Of a stretch of DNA of 64,000 nt, positions 19,805 to 30,458 are shown in pieces. Position 1 is the first letter of the stretch. Each line of letters opens with the position of its first letter. The notes below the pieces were generated by a model. It did no database searches, was not told the DNA's origin, and was given only the letters and a program-made list of their open reading frames with translations. A program made the translations under genes and the position numbers. Source of the stretch: Amyelois transitella. Taxonomy: Eukaryota; Arthropoda; Insecta; Lepidoptera; Pyralidae. The DNA is taken from NCBI RefSeq assembly GCF_032362555.1, contig NC_083536.1, positions 10,354,001 to 10,418,000 on the forward strand, given 5' to 3'.

Positions 19805-19986
19805 TGACGCCGCCGCCGATGGGAACTCCCAGAAGACAGAAGAAGAAGAAGAGGATCCAGGCCGCCACGGCCGCTCCATTGACCTGCCTACAGCTGTAGG
19901 CAGCGAAGAAGCCAACGAAGAGGGTCAAAAACCCTGACCGTTCACTCCAACTCCTACACAATGGAGTTTGGGAAGACTACACGTCG
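19805..19986 (+). other. Jockey 3' UTR without poly(A)
   Basis: About 180 bp, rich in purines (GAAGAAGAAGAAGAGG at about 19840), ending without an A tail at the target duplication. A short palindromic pair, GGGTCAAAAACCC, lies near 19922. Confidence 0.6.
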
Positions 19987-20425
19987 TCCCCGCCTCAGTG
20001 TTAATTTGAACTTGCGGCGTGAGGACGCGCTCGTGATGCTCTCGCGAAGTGCAGTGTGTGCGTCGAACTCTTGAGTTGTGTTGTTTCGGACGGAGATCCG
20101 ATGGACAATAATGCAGTGTGAAGAATTGGCGTGTGAAGATGCTGATGCTGCCTGGAAGAACTGCTGATGCACGATGTGTGGCATGTCCATGTGCACGCGC
20201 TCACAAACAGTTCTTTTCAGAACTAGCTTCTTCTGGTTTCTGGGCAACGAAGTCGGCATGATATTAAAGTGCTTGATTTGTTTTATTCATCTCTTATATA
20301 TATATGTATTATATCTATTATATCCTGGTAATGTTTTGGTATTATGATGGTAAATATTATGAAGGTAATGGTTGTGCTCGGTAATGGGTAAGGTAATCTT
20401 GTTGGTAAGTATGTTGGTAGCCACA
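19987..20425 (-). repeat. Element B 5' LTR, outer part, after the Jockey insertion
   Basis: The first 11 bases (19987-19997) are the second copy of the Jockey target duplication. 19998-20425 match 9136-9563 without a difference seen by eye. The LTR ends at 20425 and is followed by the AATA duplication of element B. Confidence 0.9.
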
Positions 20426-20429
20426 AATA

Positions 20430-20628
20430 CGTTTGGGAAAGACGAAGACAATATTAAATATGACGAGCTTTTACAGTTATTTCAAAATCACTTCGCCCCA
20501 AAAGCTAACCTCACTTATGAATGCCATAATTTTTTCACATACAAACAGGGTGAAAATGAAACCTTAGACGACTTTACTTGCAAATTAAAATTATTGTCAC
20601 AAAACTGTGAGCTGAGACATCTGTAGGA
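20430..20628 (+). pseudogene. Element A gag, second part
   Basis: Resumes the gag frame of element A after element B. Readable capsid-type residues include YDELLQLFQNHFAPKANLTYE and ENETLDDFTCKLKLLSQNCEL. An in-frame TAG ends it at 20626-20628. This stop is inside the sequence duplicated when LINE X inserted, so it existed before X arrived. Confidence 0.8.
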
Positions 20629-20635
20629 ACGCTTA

Positions 20636-21240
20636 CATGAACATGAACATTGGTACCACACCCAGCCAAGCAAAGCCTGACCCAGTCTAGCTGGATACAC
20701 CAGGGGGCACAGATTTTATAGGGAGTGACACGCTCAGGGATGGGAGAGGAAGGCCGACCAGCCGCAACCAGTCGACCACAATCGACCGACTATACAGCCT
20801 ATAGCCAATATAGGAATTAAGGAAGACGGGTATTTCGACGGAGGAAAGCGTTGATGTGTTGCGTGTTTCCTTCTTCCTTGTATCTAGTTCTTGTTTTAAC
20901 GGTTCGTTATCAGTTCCATTTATTTCGTAGGAATCTCGTGCTGCTGTGATGATTTTTGTTATAAGTCGCGATGTCTGCCCATTCTAAAGAATTTGTAGTG
21001 TAGGATTTCATTAGGCCTTCGTTATTATGTAGGAATTTTATCCCCGTTTCGATGGTTTTTGTGATTGGTTGGTCGGCTGTTTCAGATCTTTATTCTTGTC
21101 ATCCAAATTTGCCTTCAACCTGTGGCTTTCTCTCAAGTTGGCCGCGTTGTTTCCAATGTAAGTACTTCCAGTTTTAGATATTGATGTTACACGTTTCGTT
21201 TGTAGTGTTGTTTCTAAAGTGTCGTGTTTCTTGTACACTT
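20636..21240 (-). other. LINE X 3' end, conserved among copies
   Basis: The last about 400 bp on the minus strand (from about 21040 to 20636) recur at 51169-51560 and, inverted, at 60745-61159, ending in the same TTCATGTTCATG. An open stretch at 21253-21038 codes a charged peptide with GNNAANLRESHRLKANLDDK, also readable in copy 2 near 51660-51720, so it may be a remnant of a real ORF. No function can be given. Confidence 0.6.
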
Positions 21241-22690
21241 CCAGTTGCAGCATTAGCCCTAATGCGTCGTGTTTCTCCAGTTCGTAGCATAGATTCCGAT
21301 TTTATTTACTGTAGTTTTTCCAGATCTCATTTTCGCCTCCTATGCCCGTGTTTAATCAGGTTCTTAGTATTGATTCTATACGTCGTGATATCTTTAATTA
21401 GCAGCGTTTATTCCTATACGTCGTGTTTGATGATGATGATTTCCATCAGTTCGCAGCATTCATTCCTATACATAGTGTTTTCTCGGATCCAAACCTATGA
21501 TTTCAATACATTGTGTTTTCTCAGGTTCGCAGCATTAATTCCAATACATCATGTTTTCTCTAATTCGTAGTCTTGATTCCAATACGCCCTGTTCTCTCAG
21601 GTTCGCAGCAATGATTCCAATATGACCTCTATCAGTTCGCAGCATTAATTCCAATCATGTTTTCTCTTTCTTTCCAATACATCATGTTCGCAACATTAAT
21701 TCCAATACATCTTGTTTTCTCTAATTCGTAGTCTTGATTCCAATACATCGTGTTCTCTCAGGTGCGCAGCATTGATTGCAATATGACCTCTATCAGTTCG
21801 CAGCATTAATTCCAATATGACCTCTATCAGTTCGCAGTATTAATTTAAATACATCACGTTTTCTCTTATTCGTTGTCTTGCTTACAATACGTGATGTTTC
21901 CTCAGGTTCGCAGCATTGATTCCAATAAGACCTCTCTCAGTTCGCAGCATTAATTCCATTACATCATGTTTTCTCTAATTCGTAGTCTTGATTCCAATAT
22001 GTCGTGTTCTCCCAGGTTCGCAGCATTGATTGCAATATGACCTCTATCAGTTCGCAGAATTAATTCCTATCCATCATGTTTTCTTAAATTCGTAGTCTTG
22101 ATTCCAATACGTCATGTTGTCTCAGGTTCACGGCATTGATTCCAATATGACCTCTATCAGTTCGCAGCATTAATTCCAATACATCATGTTTTCTCTAATT
22201 CGTAGTCTTGATTCCAATTTGTTTTGTTCTCTCAGGTTCGCAGCATCGATTCCAATATGGCCTCTATCAGTTCGCAGCATTAATTCCAATATGACCTCTA
22301 TCAGTTCGCAGCATTAATTCCGATGTGACCTCTATCAGTTCGCAGTATTGATTGCAATATAACCTCTATCAGTTCGCAGCATTGATTCCAGTCCATCAAG
22401 TTTTCTCAAATTCGTAGTCTTGATTCCAATACGTCATGTTGTCTCAGGTTCGCAGCATTGATTCCAATATGACATCTATCAGTTCGCAGCATTAATTCCA
22501 ATACATCATGTTTTCTCGAATTTACAGCCTTAATTCAATACGTCGTGTTGTCTCAAATTCGCGGCATTGATTTTAATAAGTCATGTTTTTTGAGGTTCGC
22601 AGCATTAGTTCCAATATATCGGTTTTCAGTATTTCCTCCAGCTCGTAGCCTTGATTCCAATATGACTTCTCCAGTTCTTAGTACTTAGTT
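21240..22690. repeat. Degenerate tandem array inside LINE X (34-41 bp subunits)
   Basis: About 40 subunits built around TTGATTCCAATA or TTAATTCCAATA. They alternate between a form starting GTTCGCAGCATT, a form with CGTAGTCTTG, and a short form ending ATGACCTCTATCA. Successive forms make a higher-order period of roughly 70-110 bp. Subunit length is not a multiple of three and frames shift between units, so it is not coding now. The same array occurs in copy 2 at 51720-52880. Confidence 0.85.
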
Positions 22691-22699
22691 TTATTTAGC

Positions 22700-23440
22700 A
22701 CTCAATTTTGATTCTAATATGTCGTATTTTATCCAAATTCCAGCATTGATTTTATTGCCTGAGATCCACGTGGTTTTGCAGCTTGCTCTGCCGATTAATT
22801 TATTTAATCTATGTTGTTCCATCGTTATAAGGTTTGTTAGAATTTCTCCCGTGGTATTTTTGTGTTTGTGGTGGAGGTTTTCCTCTATGCTCTTTAAGGT
22901 GCGTTGTTTTCTAGTGTCTTGGTTTACGGCATGTGCGTTGAAATCACCTAGAATTATCAGGTTGAAGTTGTTTGGCTGTACTCTTATGAGTTTTCGGATT
23001 CGTATGAGGTCGTTAGTTACTGCGGATGTTGAGTTTGATCAATGTTTTGTGATCACGAGTAGATTAGTTTTGCTTCCGACGTTGATTAATGCTGCCATGT
23101 TGTTAATGTTGGATTTCATCCAGTCAGTCGATATATTGTAGTTTTTCTTTGTCAGGATGACTAGTCTAGCCCTCGGCTACTATTGTTGCCGCTCAAAATC
23201 CAGTTATAGTGTTTAGATTCATAGGTGCCGGATTTTATGTGCGTTTCTTGAAGGCAGGCTATAGGCATTGCTTTGTCTTCCAGTGTTTGGTCGATGTCCA
23301 ATTTCTTAGTTAGGGTTGCAGCGCCTCTTACATTCCATGTTGCTATGTTGAGGTTATTATTATCGATCTGGTCGTGGTTTAGTAGGGCCTGGGACGAATA
23401 AGTCTGTGGCCTGTCTCGTCTGGGCGGCATCCATCGGCGT
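22700..23440 (-). pseudogene. LINE X endonuclease (APE-type) fragment
   Basis: Minus strand from 23430: NLNIATWNVRGAATLTKKLD and PIACLQETHIKSGTYES are the first two motifs of an APE-type LINE endonuclease. After a frame break, the region down to about 22800 still gives IILGDFNAHAVNQD, the third motif. Stops and frameshifts prevent function, and the RT expected downstream is replaced by the tandem array. Confidence 0.75.
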
Positions 23441-24752
23441 GTAATCGTTAGAGCTTAGTGTGTCTTGAGTTATGATTGGGCCCATTGCGCCCATATGGTG
23501 TTCGAAACAATCGTAGTGGTTTTCTATGAAGATTAAACTCTGCTATTTCTTTTAAGAGGGTGCCGAGAAATACTTTGACGTGGATGATGTCGTATTCGGC
23601 GGCAGCTATTAGAATGTCGGTTCCACCTCATACTCCTTCCGTGAATTGTGATTTTGTGTATTTCTTGATTTGTGTTTCTAAATCTGAAATATCTGTTTGA
23701 TGGTTCAGGTTTCGGATTCATTGAAATTGTTGTTTCTTTAGGGTCCCTCTTTTTGTTATTTCTTTTTAAAATTTTTGTTTATTGCGCAATGCTCGCACAT
23801 GTTCGGCATTGACTTTCGAGAAAGTTTTGTAGGAGGATTATTTTATAGTGTTGCGCTGTCATTGACGCCGATGGTTTTATTTATTTATTACGGATGGCCC
23901 TGTTTAGGTTTTTTCTCTTTTTTAGAGTTTTTGTGTATTCTGAATATAGAATAATTGTTACATGGACAAGGTTTATTAAGTCTGGTGATTGAGGTTCCTT
24001 AATTTTGTTAACATATATGAATTACTATACTACATTAATTATTACATTAGCTGGTTCATATGGTTTGGTATATTAATTGGCTTTGAGATGTTTGACCTTT
24101 TTTGATAATAATAGCGGGAGCTACGATACTCGGGTGTTAGTGGTTGTTAAAGAAAACCTACGTGAATTTAATGATGTTATTTGTTGTTATAGTTAAAAAT
24201 GTAGTTGGGGTTGTTATTGGATTGATCTCGATGTGTTTAAATGTTTGAAGTTTCTTAGGCCCTATTGTGTTGTTTACTTGATTTGTGTCATTTAACTTTT
24301 ACACAGAATTGAGCTTGCCATAGATTGTTGAAAAATTGTTAGCAGAATTGGTATTTACTTTTAATTTTATTAGTTATAAATAATTGAATGTAGGGACTGT
24401 TCTGTTTGGGTTGAAATGACGTATTCTTATCATAGTTTTCTTTCTTGGGAGCTCTGGTACCGCAGGTGTTAAAGTATATAGAAACGATCTCACCGGGTTT
24501 TCTGCAGCACGAGCACATATAAATATCGCAATTGTTGCGCTGCACCAACACAAAACACTTGAAAACACGACACAATTTGCACTATGTATGGTTTAAGGAA
24601 TCTAAAACTAAAAAAGTCTCTTAATTTCGCGACTAAACTTATTGTATGAGGCTCAGCCCGGGTGACGTTTAGGCGGTGCGAGTGGTCAACAGATGTGATG
24701 GGATCTATTGTGTTCGGCACGACCGTCTTCGTCCGATGTCCAAACGAGACTC
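23441..24752 (-). other. LINE X 5' part: decayed ORF1 region and 5' UTR
   Basis: Short broken frames only. Around 23800-23490 a minus-strand reading gives lysine-rich and later YDIIHVKVFLGTLLKEIAEF-like sequence, possibly the end of an ORF1. 23880-24480 is AT-rich without signal. The terminal 24490-24752 (FGHRTKTVV when read through) is similar to 60310-60590 and is taken as the 5' UTR or promoter. Confidence 0.45.
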
Positions 24753-24774
24753 GAGACATCTGTAGGAACGCTTA

Positions 24775-25331
24775 ATAAAAATAATGTTCATATGTAAAAT
24801 GCAACAAAAATATAACTATATTAGAGAAAAAATATTGCTTGAAGATAAGCTGGATCTTGATAAGGCCTTAGAGATGGCAAAGGCCATGCTTGCTTCCAGA
24901 CATCAAACGGATGAATTGACAGCAGAACAAAGCTCAGTCTTATATAATATATGTCAGTCGAGCTCGAGGTCTAAGTCTAACTCAAGGAATGTCAGTCAAT
25001 ATAGTCAGCAGTCGAGTCAGCAGTCAAGACAGGATGTTTGTACAAGGTGTGGTCAGGTGTATCGTTACAAGTGTCCAGCATTAAATGTAAAGTGCAGAAA
25101 ATGTGGAAAAGTCGGTCATTTTGCAGTCTGTTGTCGGTCAATTCAATCAAAGTCAGTAAAATATGTACAGTCCGATAGTAATATGCAAGAGGTACAGTCA
25201 GAACAAGATGAATTATTTATAGGTCATATTCAGTCATCCAAGTCTTTGTCAAATGAATGGACAATTAACTTATATATAAATAATTCACAGATAAATTGTA
25301 TTATTGATACAGGCAGTGATGTCAACATTAT
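24775..25331 (+). pseudogene. Element A gag end and protease start
   Basis: Same frame as the earlier gag parts. Residues NYIREKILLEDKLDLDKALE are the capsid end. A zinc-finger region follows with CTRCGQVYRYKCPALNVKC and CRKCGKVGHFAVCC (CX2CX4HX4C). The aspartic protease begins with NCIIDTGSDVNII and is cut at 25331 by LINE E. The protease continues at 34591. Confidence 0.8.
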
Positions 25332-25640
25332 TTATTTATTTATTTATTTATTCATTAGGAATAACAAACAGCTATATTATAAAGACATATTAAAAGTTAT
25401 TTATTATATGCTTAAATAGTAACAATATAGCCCACACCGTTATTCACAGATTAGTAAACAATATTTGGGCTGTTAGTTTGACATGAAAAAATAAAAACAA
25501 AAACAATAAAATTATACGTATTAAGATATAAAATCATTCAAAACTGAGAAAAAAAAACCAAAAGAATAGAGTAAACAAGGAAATGTAACATTGTGACGAT
25601 AACAAAAAAAAAAAAAAATACTTTAAGAGAAAAGCCTAAT

Positions 25641-28560
25641 TTACACATTCATTAACATAGTTGTGATTTGTTTTTTAAATTGAAATGTACTGCAAGAAAA
25701 AATGTCTACATTGATAAAATTTTTATTATAACATTCCATCATATGACGAATGGGAGCCCGCATTCCACTATTCGTGCGGCATGTGTCCAGTGCAAATAAG
25801 GGATGACGGTGCACTTGGCGCACACGGGCATGTCTAGGAACAGTGTAGCGTATGTCATTAACAATGTCCACACAATCGATTTCATTATTAATTATTTTAT
25901 ACAGTGTAGTGGCCTCCAAATATTTACGGCGATCAAGCAATGTGAGCAACCCATATCTGGTGAGCAATAGGGGATATGGCAAGTAGTTTCTATGAAATTT
26001 AAAGTGCATGGCGCGCAAGAATTTTTTCTCTCTCTCAATTGCATCTGAATATTTATCATAAAACGGGTTCCAGATGGGTACAGCACATTCGAGTTGCGAA
26101 CGTATTAGAGTCTTCTATAGATATAGTAGTGTGGAGGTTCGTTTGAGGTCCTTGGATGAGCGCATGACGAAACCATACAGCTTGAAAGCCTTACTAACTA
26201 TCTTGTCTATGTGAGCACTCAGACAAAGTTTGGAATCCAAATAAATACCTAGGTCTCTCAATGATGGTACTTTAGTGAGGTTTGCATTACAAAGGATATA
26301 GGTATGGTTTAAAATATTTAGATTTTTTGTAAAGCTTATCGTATAACATTTATTGATGCTTAATTGTAATTTATTATCACGACAGTAAGCTGAGAGCCTG
26401 TCAAGGTCTTGTTGTAGAAGAAAACAGTCATTAGGCGTTTCTATGGCTTTGTAAACTTTAAGGTCGTCAGCATAAAGTAAGAAGTTAGAGTTGTTAAAGC
26501 ATTGTTTTATATCATTTATGAAAATTATGAATAGCAGTGGACCCAAAATGGATCCCTGGGGGACTCCTGATGTAATAGAAACGCTGTTTGATTGATATCC
26601 ATTGACAATGACTCTCTGTGATCTATTTGAAATATAAGATGCAAACCATCGCAATAAATTTCCACGAATACCATTAAAGGCAATTTTATTTAAAAGCGTG
26701 ATCCACTTTATCAAAAGCCTTTTTGTAATCAGTATAGACCGCGTCCACTTGTATCCCACGATCCATATTCTGAAATAAGTCGTTAGCGAAAATAATCATG
26801 TTGGAAACCGTAGATCGATGTTTAACGAATCCATGTTGTTGAGGAATTAAAGCTTTGTGTAGAATAGGATAGACTAAATTGTGTATTAGACGCTCAAAAA
26901 GCTTTGCTAGTGTGCACAGAATTGAGATTGGTCTGTAGTTCTCACAGTCGTGCTTAGAACCACCTTTATGAATTGGAGTGATATTGGCTCGTTTCCATAT
27001 TTCGGGGAATACTCCCTCTTTCAAGCATTTATTATAAATTAGAAAGAGAGGTCTGCATATACTTTTTGCAGTTTTTTTGAAAAACAAAGGTGGAAGTCCA
27101 TCTGGGCCAGCGCCCTTGGAGACATCCAATAATGATAATTCTTTTAAAATATCTGCTTCAGACAAATGAATGTCAGTTACAGGTGTATCATCACCACTAT
27201 GATCTATCGGAGGCTGCCAGTGACTTAGTGTTGGTGACGGAGGCTCAAATACAGACTGGAAGAAATCTGAGAACATGCTACAAATAGTTTCTGGATTATT
27301 AGACTTCATATTATGGTATTGCATTGTAGATGGTATATTGGATGTAGCTTTGCGATTTGATACGTATGTCCAAAAATGCTTGACATTTTGGGTGATACCA
27401 TGCTCTACCGAGTTCATATATTTCTCGTAGCATTGTTCACAGAGTATCCCAAATTCTTTTCTGTATTGCGAAAAGGCTTCATAGTCAAATTGGTTTTTAT
27501 ATTTTTTCCATTTGATCCATGCTTTTTCTTTCTTTTTACATATTTTGATCAAAGAATTAGAAAACCAGACTGCATAAGAAGAGCGTCTAGTACTAGCTAA
27601 CGGAGTGTGTGGTTTGATTATACTATCTAAAGCATTTATAAAAACCTCAATTGCGTCTTCTGATGGAAGGTGATTGAGCAGTTCATACCAGTTAGTGTTT
27701 TCAATCTCCAAGTCAATACCATCATAATCTGCCTTGTAGAAATTATATTTAATAATAGAACGTCTTTTTATAGAATGCACAGAGTGTCGAGCAGTAGCAT
27801 AAGCAACAAAAGGAGGGTGATGAGAGTTGGGTGGCAAAAGTGGACTAGCATTTTGTATGATTGAGGGTGCATTTGACATAAATAAATCCAAAATTCGTCC
27901 CAAGTCATTCACAAAACCGTTGTATTGCGATATATCAAGCACTGACATGAAGTTTACAAGTATGGACTGTTCAGCTGAGGATCCCACAGGATCTAAAGTA
28001 ACAGGATTTGTTGTTGTAGAAGGAATCCATTGAATTTCGGGTAAGTTATAGTCCCCAACAATAAAATAGCTCTCAACACTTTCAGACACCAACATTTGTT
28101 CTAATGTTTCAAAGTGATTTTCGTACATGTAGGCGGGAGTTTGAGGTGGGATATAAGCAGCGCTAAACAAATGTCTCTTGGCGCTATCTAAACTGGGTAT
28201 TTCTACAACAATGTTCTCAATTCTGCTTGAATGAGATGGGTGTAAATCGGATGAGTAGACTAGTGAGGGTCTAAGGGTGCGCAAAACAGCTACAAGCACT
28301 CCACCACCATCAAGCTTACCAGTAGTGACACGGTCGCGGTCCATTCTGAATACAATATAGCGAGGGTCTACAAATTCGTTGTTGTTGATGTCGGGCATCA
28401 ACCAAGTTTCAGTTAGGATTATAATGTCATACGTGTTTGATAGAATATTCATATATAATGTGTATAATTTAGTGCGAAGTCCGCCACAGTTCTGATAGTA
28501 TATTGAGAGACCATTTGCATCAATTGTATTATCCATAATCAAGTTGAGATATACGTGTTT
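25641..28560 (-). pseudogene. LINE E ORF2: endonuclease and reverse transcriptase, broken
   Basis: Endonuclease begins near 28530 (LSIYYQNCGGLRTKLYTLYM), with ILTETWLMPDIN and FIVGDYNLPEIQW. RT motifs follow: KGAGPDGLPPLFFKKTAKSI, NYRPISILCTLAKLFERLIH and VDAVYTDYKKAFDKVDH. A frameshift near 26690 moves the rest to another frame (SGVPQGSILGPLLFIIFIND, LLYADDLKVYKAI, LRDLGIYLDSKL). Another break near 26115-26018 precedes the C-terminus (MHFKFHRNYLPYPLLLTRYG). The open frame upstream to 29121 is hydrophobic and probably not real protein. Confidence 0.85.
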
Positions 28561-29032
28561 ATAAATTAATTTTAAAAGATAAAAATCCTCCTCTGTCATT
28601 AAGTTAATGGTATAATAAGTATATATTGTGAAAAAGTATGTATTGAGACAGGTATGTATGTATATATGTATGCTAGGATTCATATTATAGTAAAATAAGT
28701 TCGAGTCCTCTGTCACTGATTTAGTAATACAATAATAATATGTAAATAAAACAAGATAGTATATATATAAGTAGTTATGTAGTGGTAAACGTATAATAGG
28801 TTTCACATGGTGTAATAAATTCGCATACTCAGTTATAGATTTATTGCTCAACAGGCTCAGATCGTCACATACAGGTTGCGGGATATAATACGAGTATGTA
28901 AGCAAATGCAGCACTTTAAGATATAAAAAATTAATTACTTCGCAATGATTATACACTGAAAATACGTATACGGATAGGAACAATAAATACATGATAATGG
29001 TTACAATATTTTTCACATTGACAAATAGGCAC

Positions 29033-30141
29033 TTAAGAGATCCGAGCATTCTTTTTTGGCACGATTTTGGCGAGGTCATCGTCGCATCGGATAGCGAAGG
29101 CAGCTGAGTCATCCCGCTCACGAAGAAGGACTATTGCATTCTTGATCCACACGTACTTATACTGGTTCTTTCTAGCGAACTCGCGGCATTTCCGAAATAA
29201 CTGCTTTCTTTTCAAAGTCAGATGTTCATTAATGAATATTGCGGATGAAGTTCCGGGGATGCCCACTTGATCCGTTTTTAATGTTTTTCCTTTCCGAAAA
29301 GAGCTGAGAAAGTTGTCTCTTTGAATTCTTGTACAAAATTTGACAATTATATTTTTTGGTCTATTGCCGTCTGATTGGGCATGCGGGACACGATGAATAG
29401 AAACAATATCCCTTTGTTCAACCTGGAACTTGATCGCAGAGCCGATGGCCTCGACGATACCTGTTAGATTCTCGTTGCGGCGCTCAGGAATGTTACAGAT
29501 TTCCACATTACATTGTCTTGCCTGTTGCTCCAAAGCGTCGATCTTGGACTCGAAGTGGGAGACAGCAACAGTGGTCCTTTCGGAGGCAGCTGTTGAGATT
29601 TCTTTCACTCGTACATCTAGACTGTTTAGCTCCTCTGTTTGCAACTGGACAGAGCATTTTAAAGAACTTAGATCAGCTTCTAGGTTATCAACAGTTCTCT
29701 TCAGCACGATGTGATCAGATCTGAGTGACTTAATTTCAGACATAATCTCAGCTAGATTCCCATGGATTTCATCCCTGATTGCCAACATGTTTGTGTTAAT
29801 GTCACTACGCCAGTGGTTAAGGGTTTCCAATAACATGTCGAATCGATCGCCCGAACCAGGATGTGTCTGTTCAAAGATTTCACAGGACACGTTCATATTG
29901 TTCATGGTCTTCTCTCCTATAGGGATTTGGTTTTGCCTTGAGTGTTCAGGTTCTGCCCTTTACGTCTGGTGATATTGGCGCATGCCGGACAAACCCAGTT
30001 GCAGCGGTATTCCTCTGAAAGAGCTCGAAATTGTTCTTGTTTAAGGTTTAGGCAGCCACTGTGGAACTTTCCGTCACACGAATGACAAGTGAGATGATTA
30101 TTTTTGATCGTAATTGGCATTTTGCAGCCTAGGCACTCCAT
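29033..30141 (-). pseudogene. LINE E ORF1: PHD finger, coiled coil, FP25K/L1-like C-terminus
   Basis: Minus strand from ATG 30141: a PHD-type zinc finger (CLGCKMPITIKNNHLTCHSC, then FHSGCLNLKQEQF and WVCPAC). It stops at 29917 and a shifted frame from 29905 holds a coiled coil (DEIHGNLAEIMSEIKSLRSD) and then an RNA-binding-type end (PKNIIVKFCTRIQRDNFLSS, SAIFINEHLTLKRKQLFRKC, YKYVWIKNAIVLLRERDD). The last block resembles L1 ORF1-type and baculovirus FP proteins, a known relationship among LINE ORF1s. It is either two ORFs or one ORF with a frameshift and stop; the second is more likely. Confidence 0.75.
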
Positions 30142-30458
30142 TTTGAGTAAAACTCTTAGTAATCCCCACTATAATTCACAGATTAACACGTTTTAAAAAT
30201 GAGTTTTGTTACGTAGGTTATGTTTTAAGTGGCGGGCGGGGCCGGCTAAGCGTAAACAATAGTCCAAGATCCCAGAGCCGTAAGACACAACTTATTTTCT
30301 AAAGAATGGATCTTTCGATTCTCAGTAGTCTTTCATGTACTTTTAATACCTGCATGTTTGTGAGACTTGCCCGGTGACACCTGCGCAGGTACCAGGCGAG
30401 AAAGGTAACTAAAAATCACAGTTACTTAACTTAAATTTTTATGACTGATTTTTATATA

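Larger units (their letters stand above)
14317..19986 (+). mobile_element. Jockey-clade LINE, full length, inside element B's 5' LTR
   Basis: 5670 bp between two copies of TCCCCGCCTCA (14306-14316 and 19987-19997), an 11-bp target duplication. It has a GC-rich first half, intact ORF1 and ORF2, and a 3' UTR of about 180 bp that ends ...GACTACACGTCG without a poly(A) tail. Endonuclease motif GDLNTKHTYWNS and RT motif LYADDAAYYA fit the Jockey clade. It is the newest layer of A-B-Jockey nesting. Confidence 0.92.
8653..20425 (-). mobile_element. Element B: CsRn1-clade (Kabuki-like) Ty3/gypsy retrotransposon
   Basis: A full-length minus-strand LTR element inserted in A's gag, with AATA duplicated on both sides. 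The 911-bp LTRs lie at 8653-9563 and at 13834-14316 plus 19998-20425, the latter split by a Jockey LINE. By eye the LTRs differ at one base (near 8672 against 13852), so the insertion is recent. Gag carries a CX2HX9CX3C finger and the primer site fits tRNA-Trp, both known for the CsRn1 clade. Gag and pol are open. Without the Jockey the element is about 6.1 kb. Confidence 0.9.
20636..24752 (-). mobile_element. LINE X, copy 1: decayed non-LTR element with internal array
   Basis: 4117 bp between two copies of a 22-bp target duplication that begins GAGACATCTG and ends ACGCTTA (20614-20635 and 24753-24774). On its minus strand the 5' end is at 24752 and the 3' end at 20636, with a terminal TTCATGTTCATG repeat in place of poly(A). 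It holds a fragment of an APE-type endonuclease (22700-23440) but I see no RT. The middle is a degenerate tandem array (21240-22690). Other copies: 51169-53340, and fragments near 60310-60590 and 60745-61159. The clade is not resolved. Confidence 0.75.

Noticed and set aside
21240-22690. CRISPR-like array of short repeats
   Set aside because: Subunits are diverged and directly joined, with no constant repeat and unique spacers; the context is an insect LINE.
28560-29121. Membrane-spanning N-terminal domain on LINE E ORF2
   Set aside because: The hydrophobic, Tyr-rich reading lies upstream of the endonuclease in AT-rich spacer and overlaps the end of ORF1; it is probably open by chance.
29033-29905. 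An integrated baculovirus FP-like gene
   Set aside because: The similarity is the known one between LINE ORF1 proteins and FP; the position between a PHD finger and LINE ORF2 shows it is LINE E ORF1.
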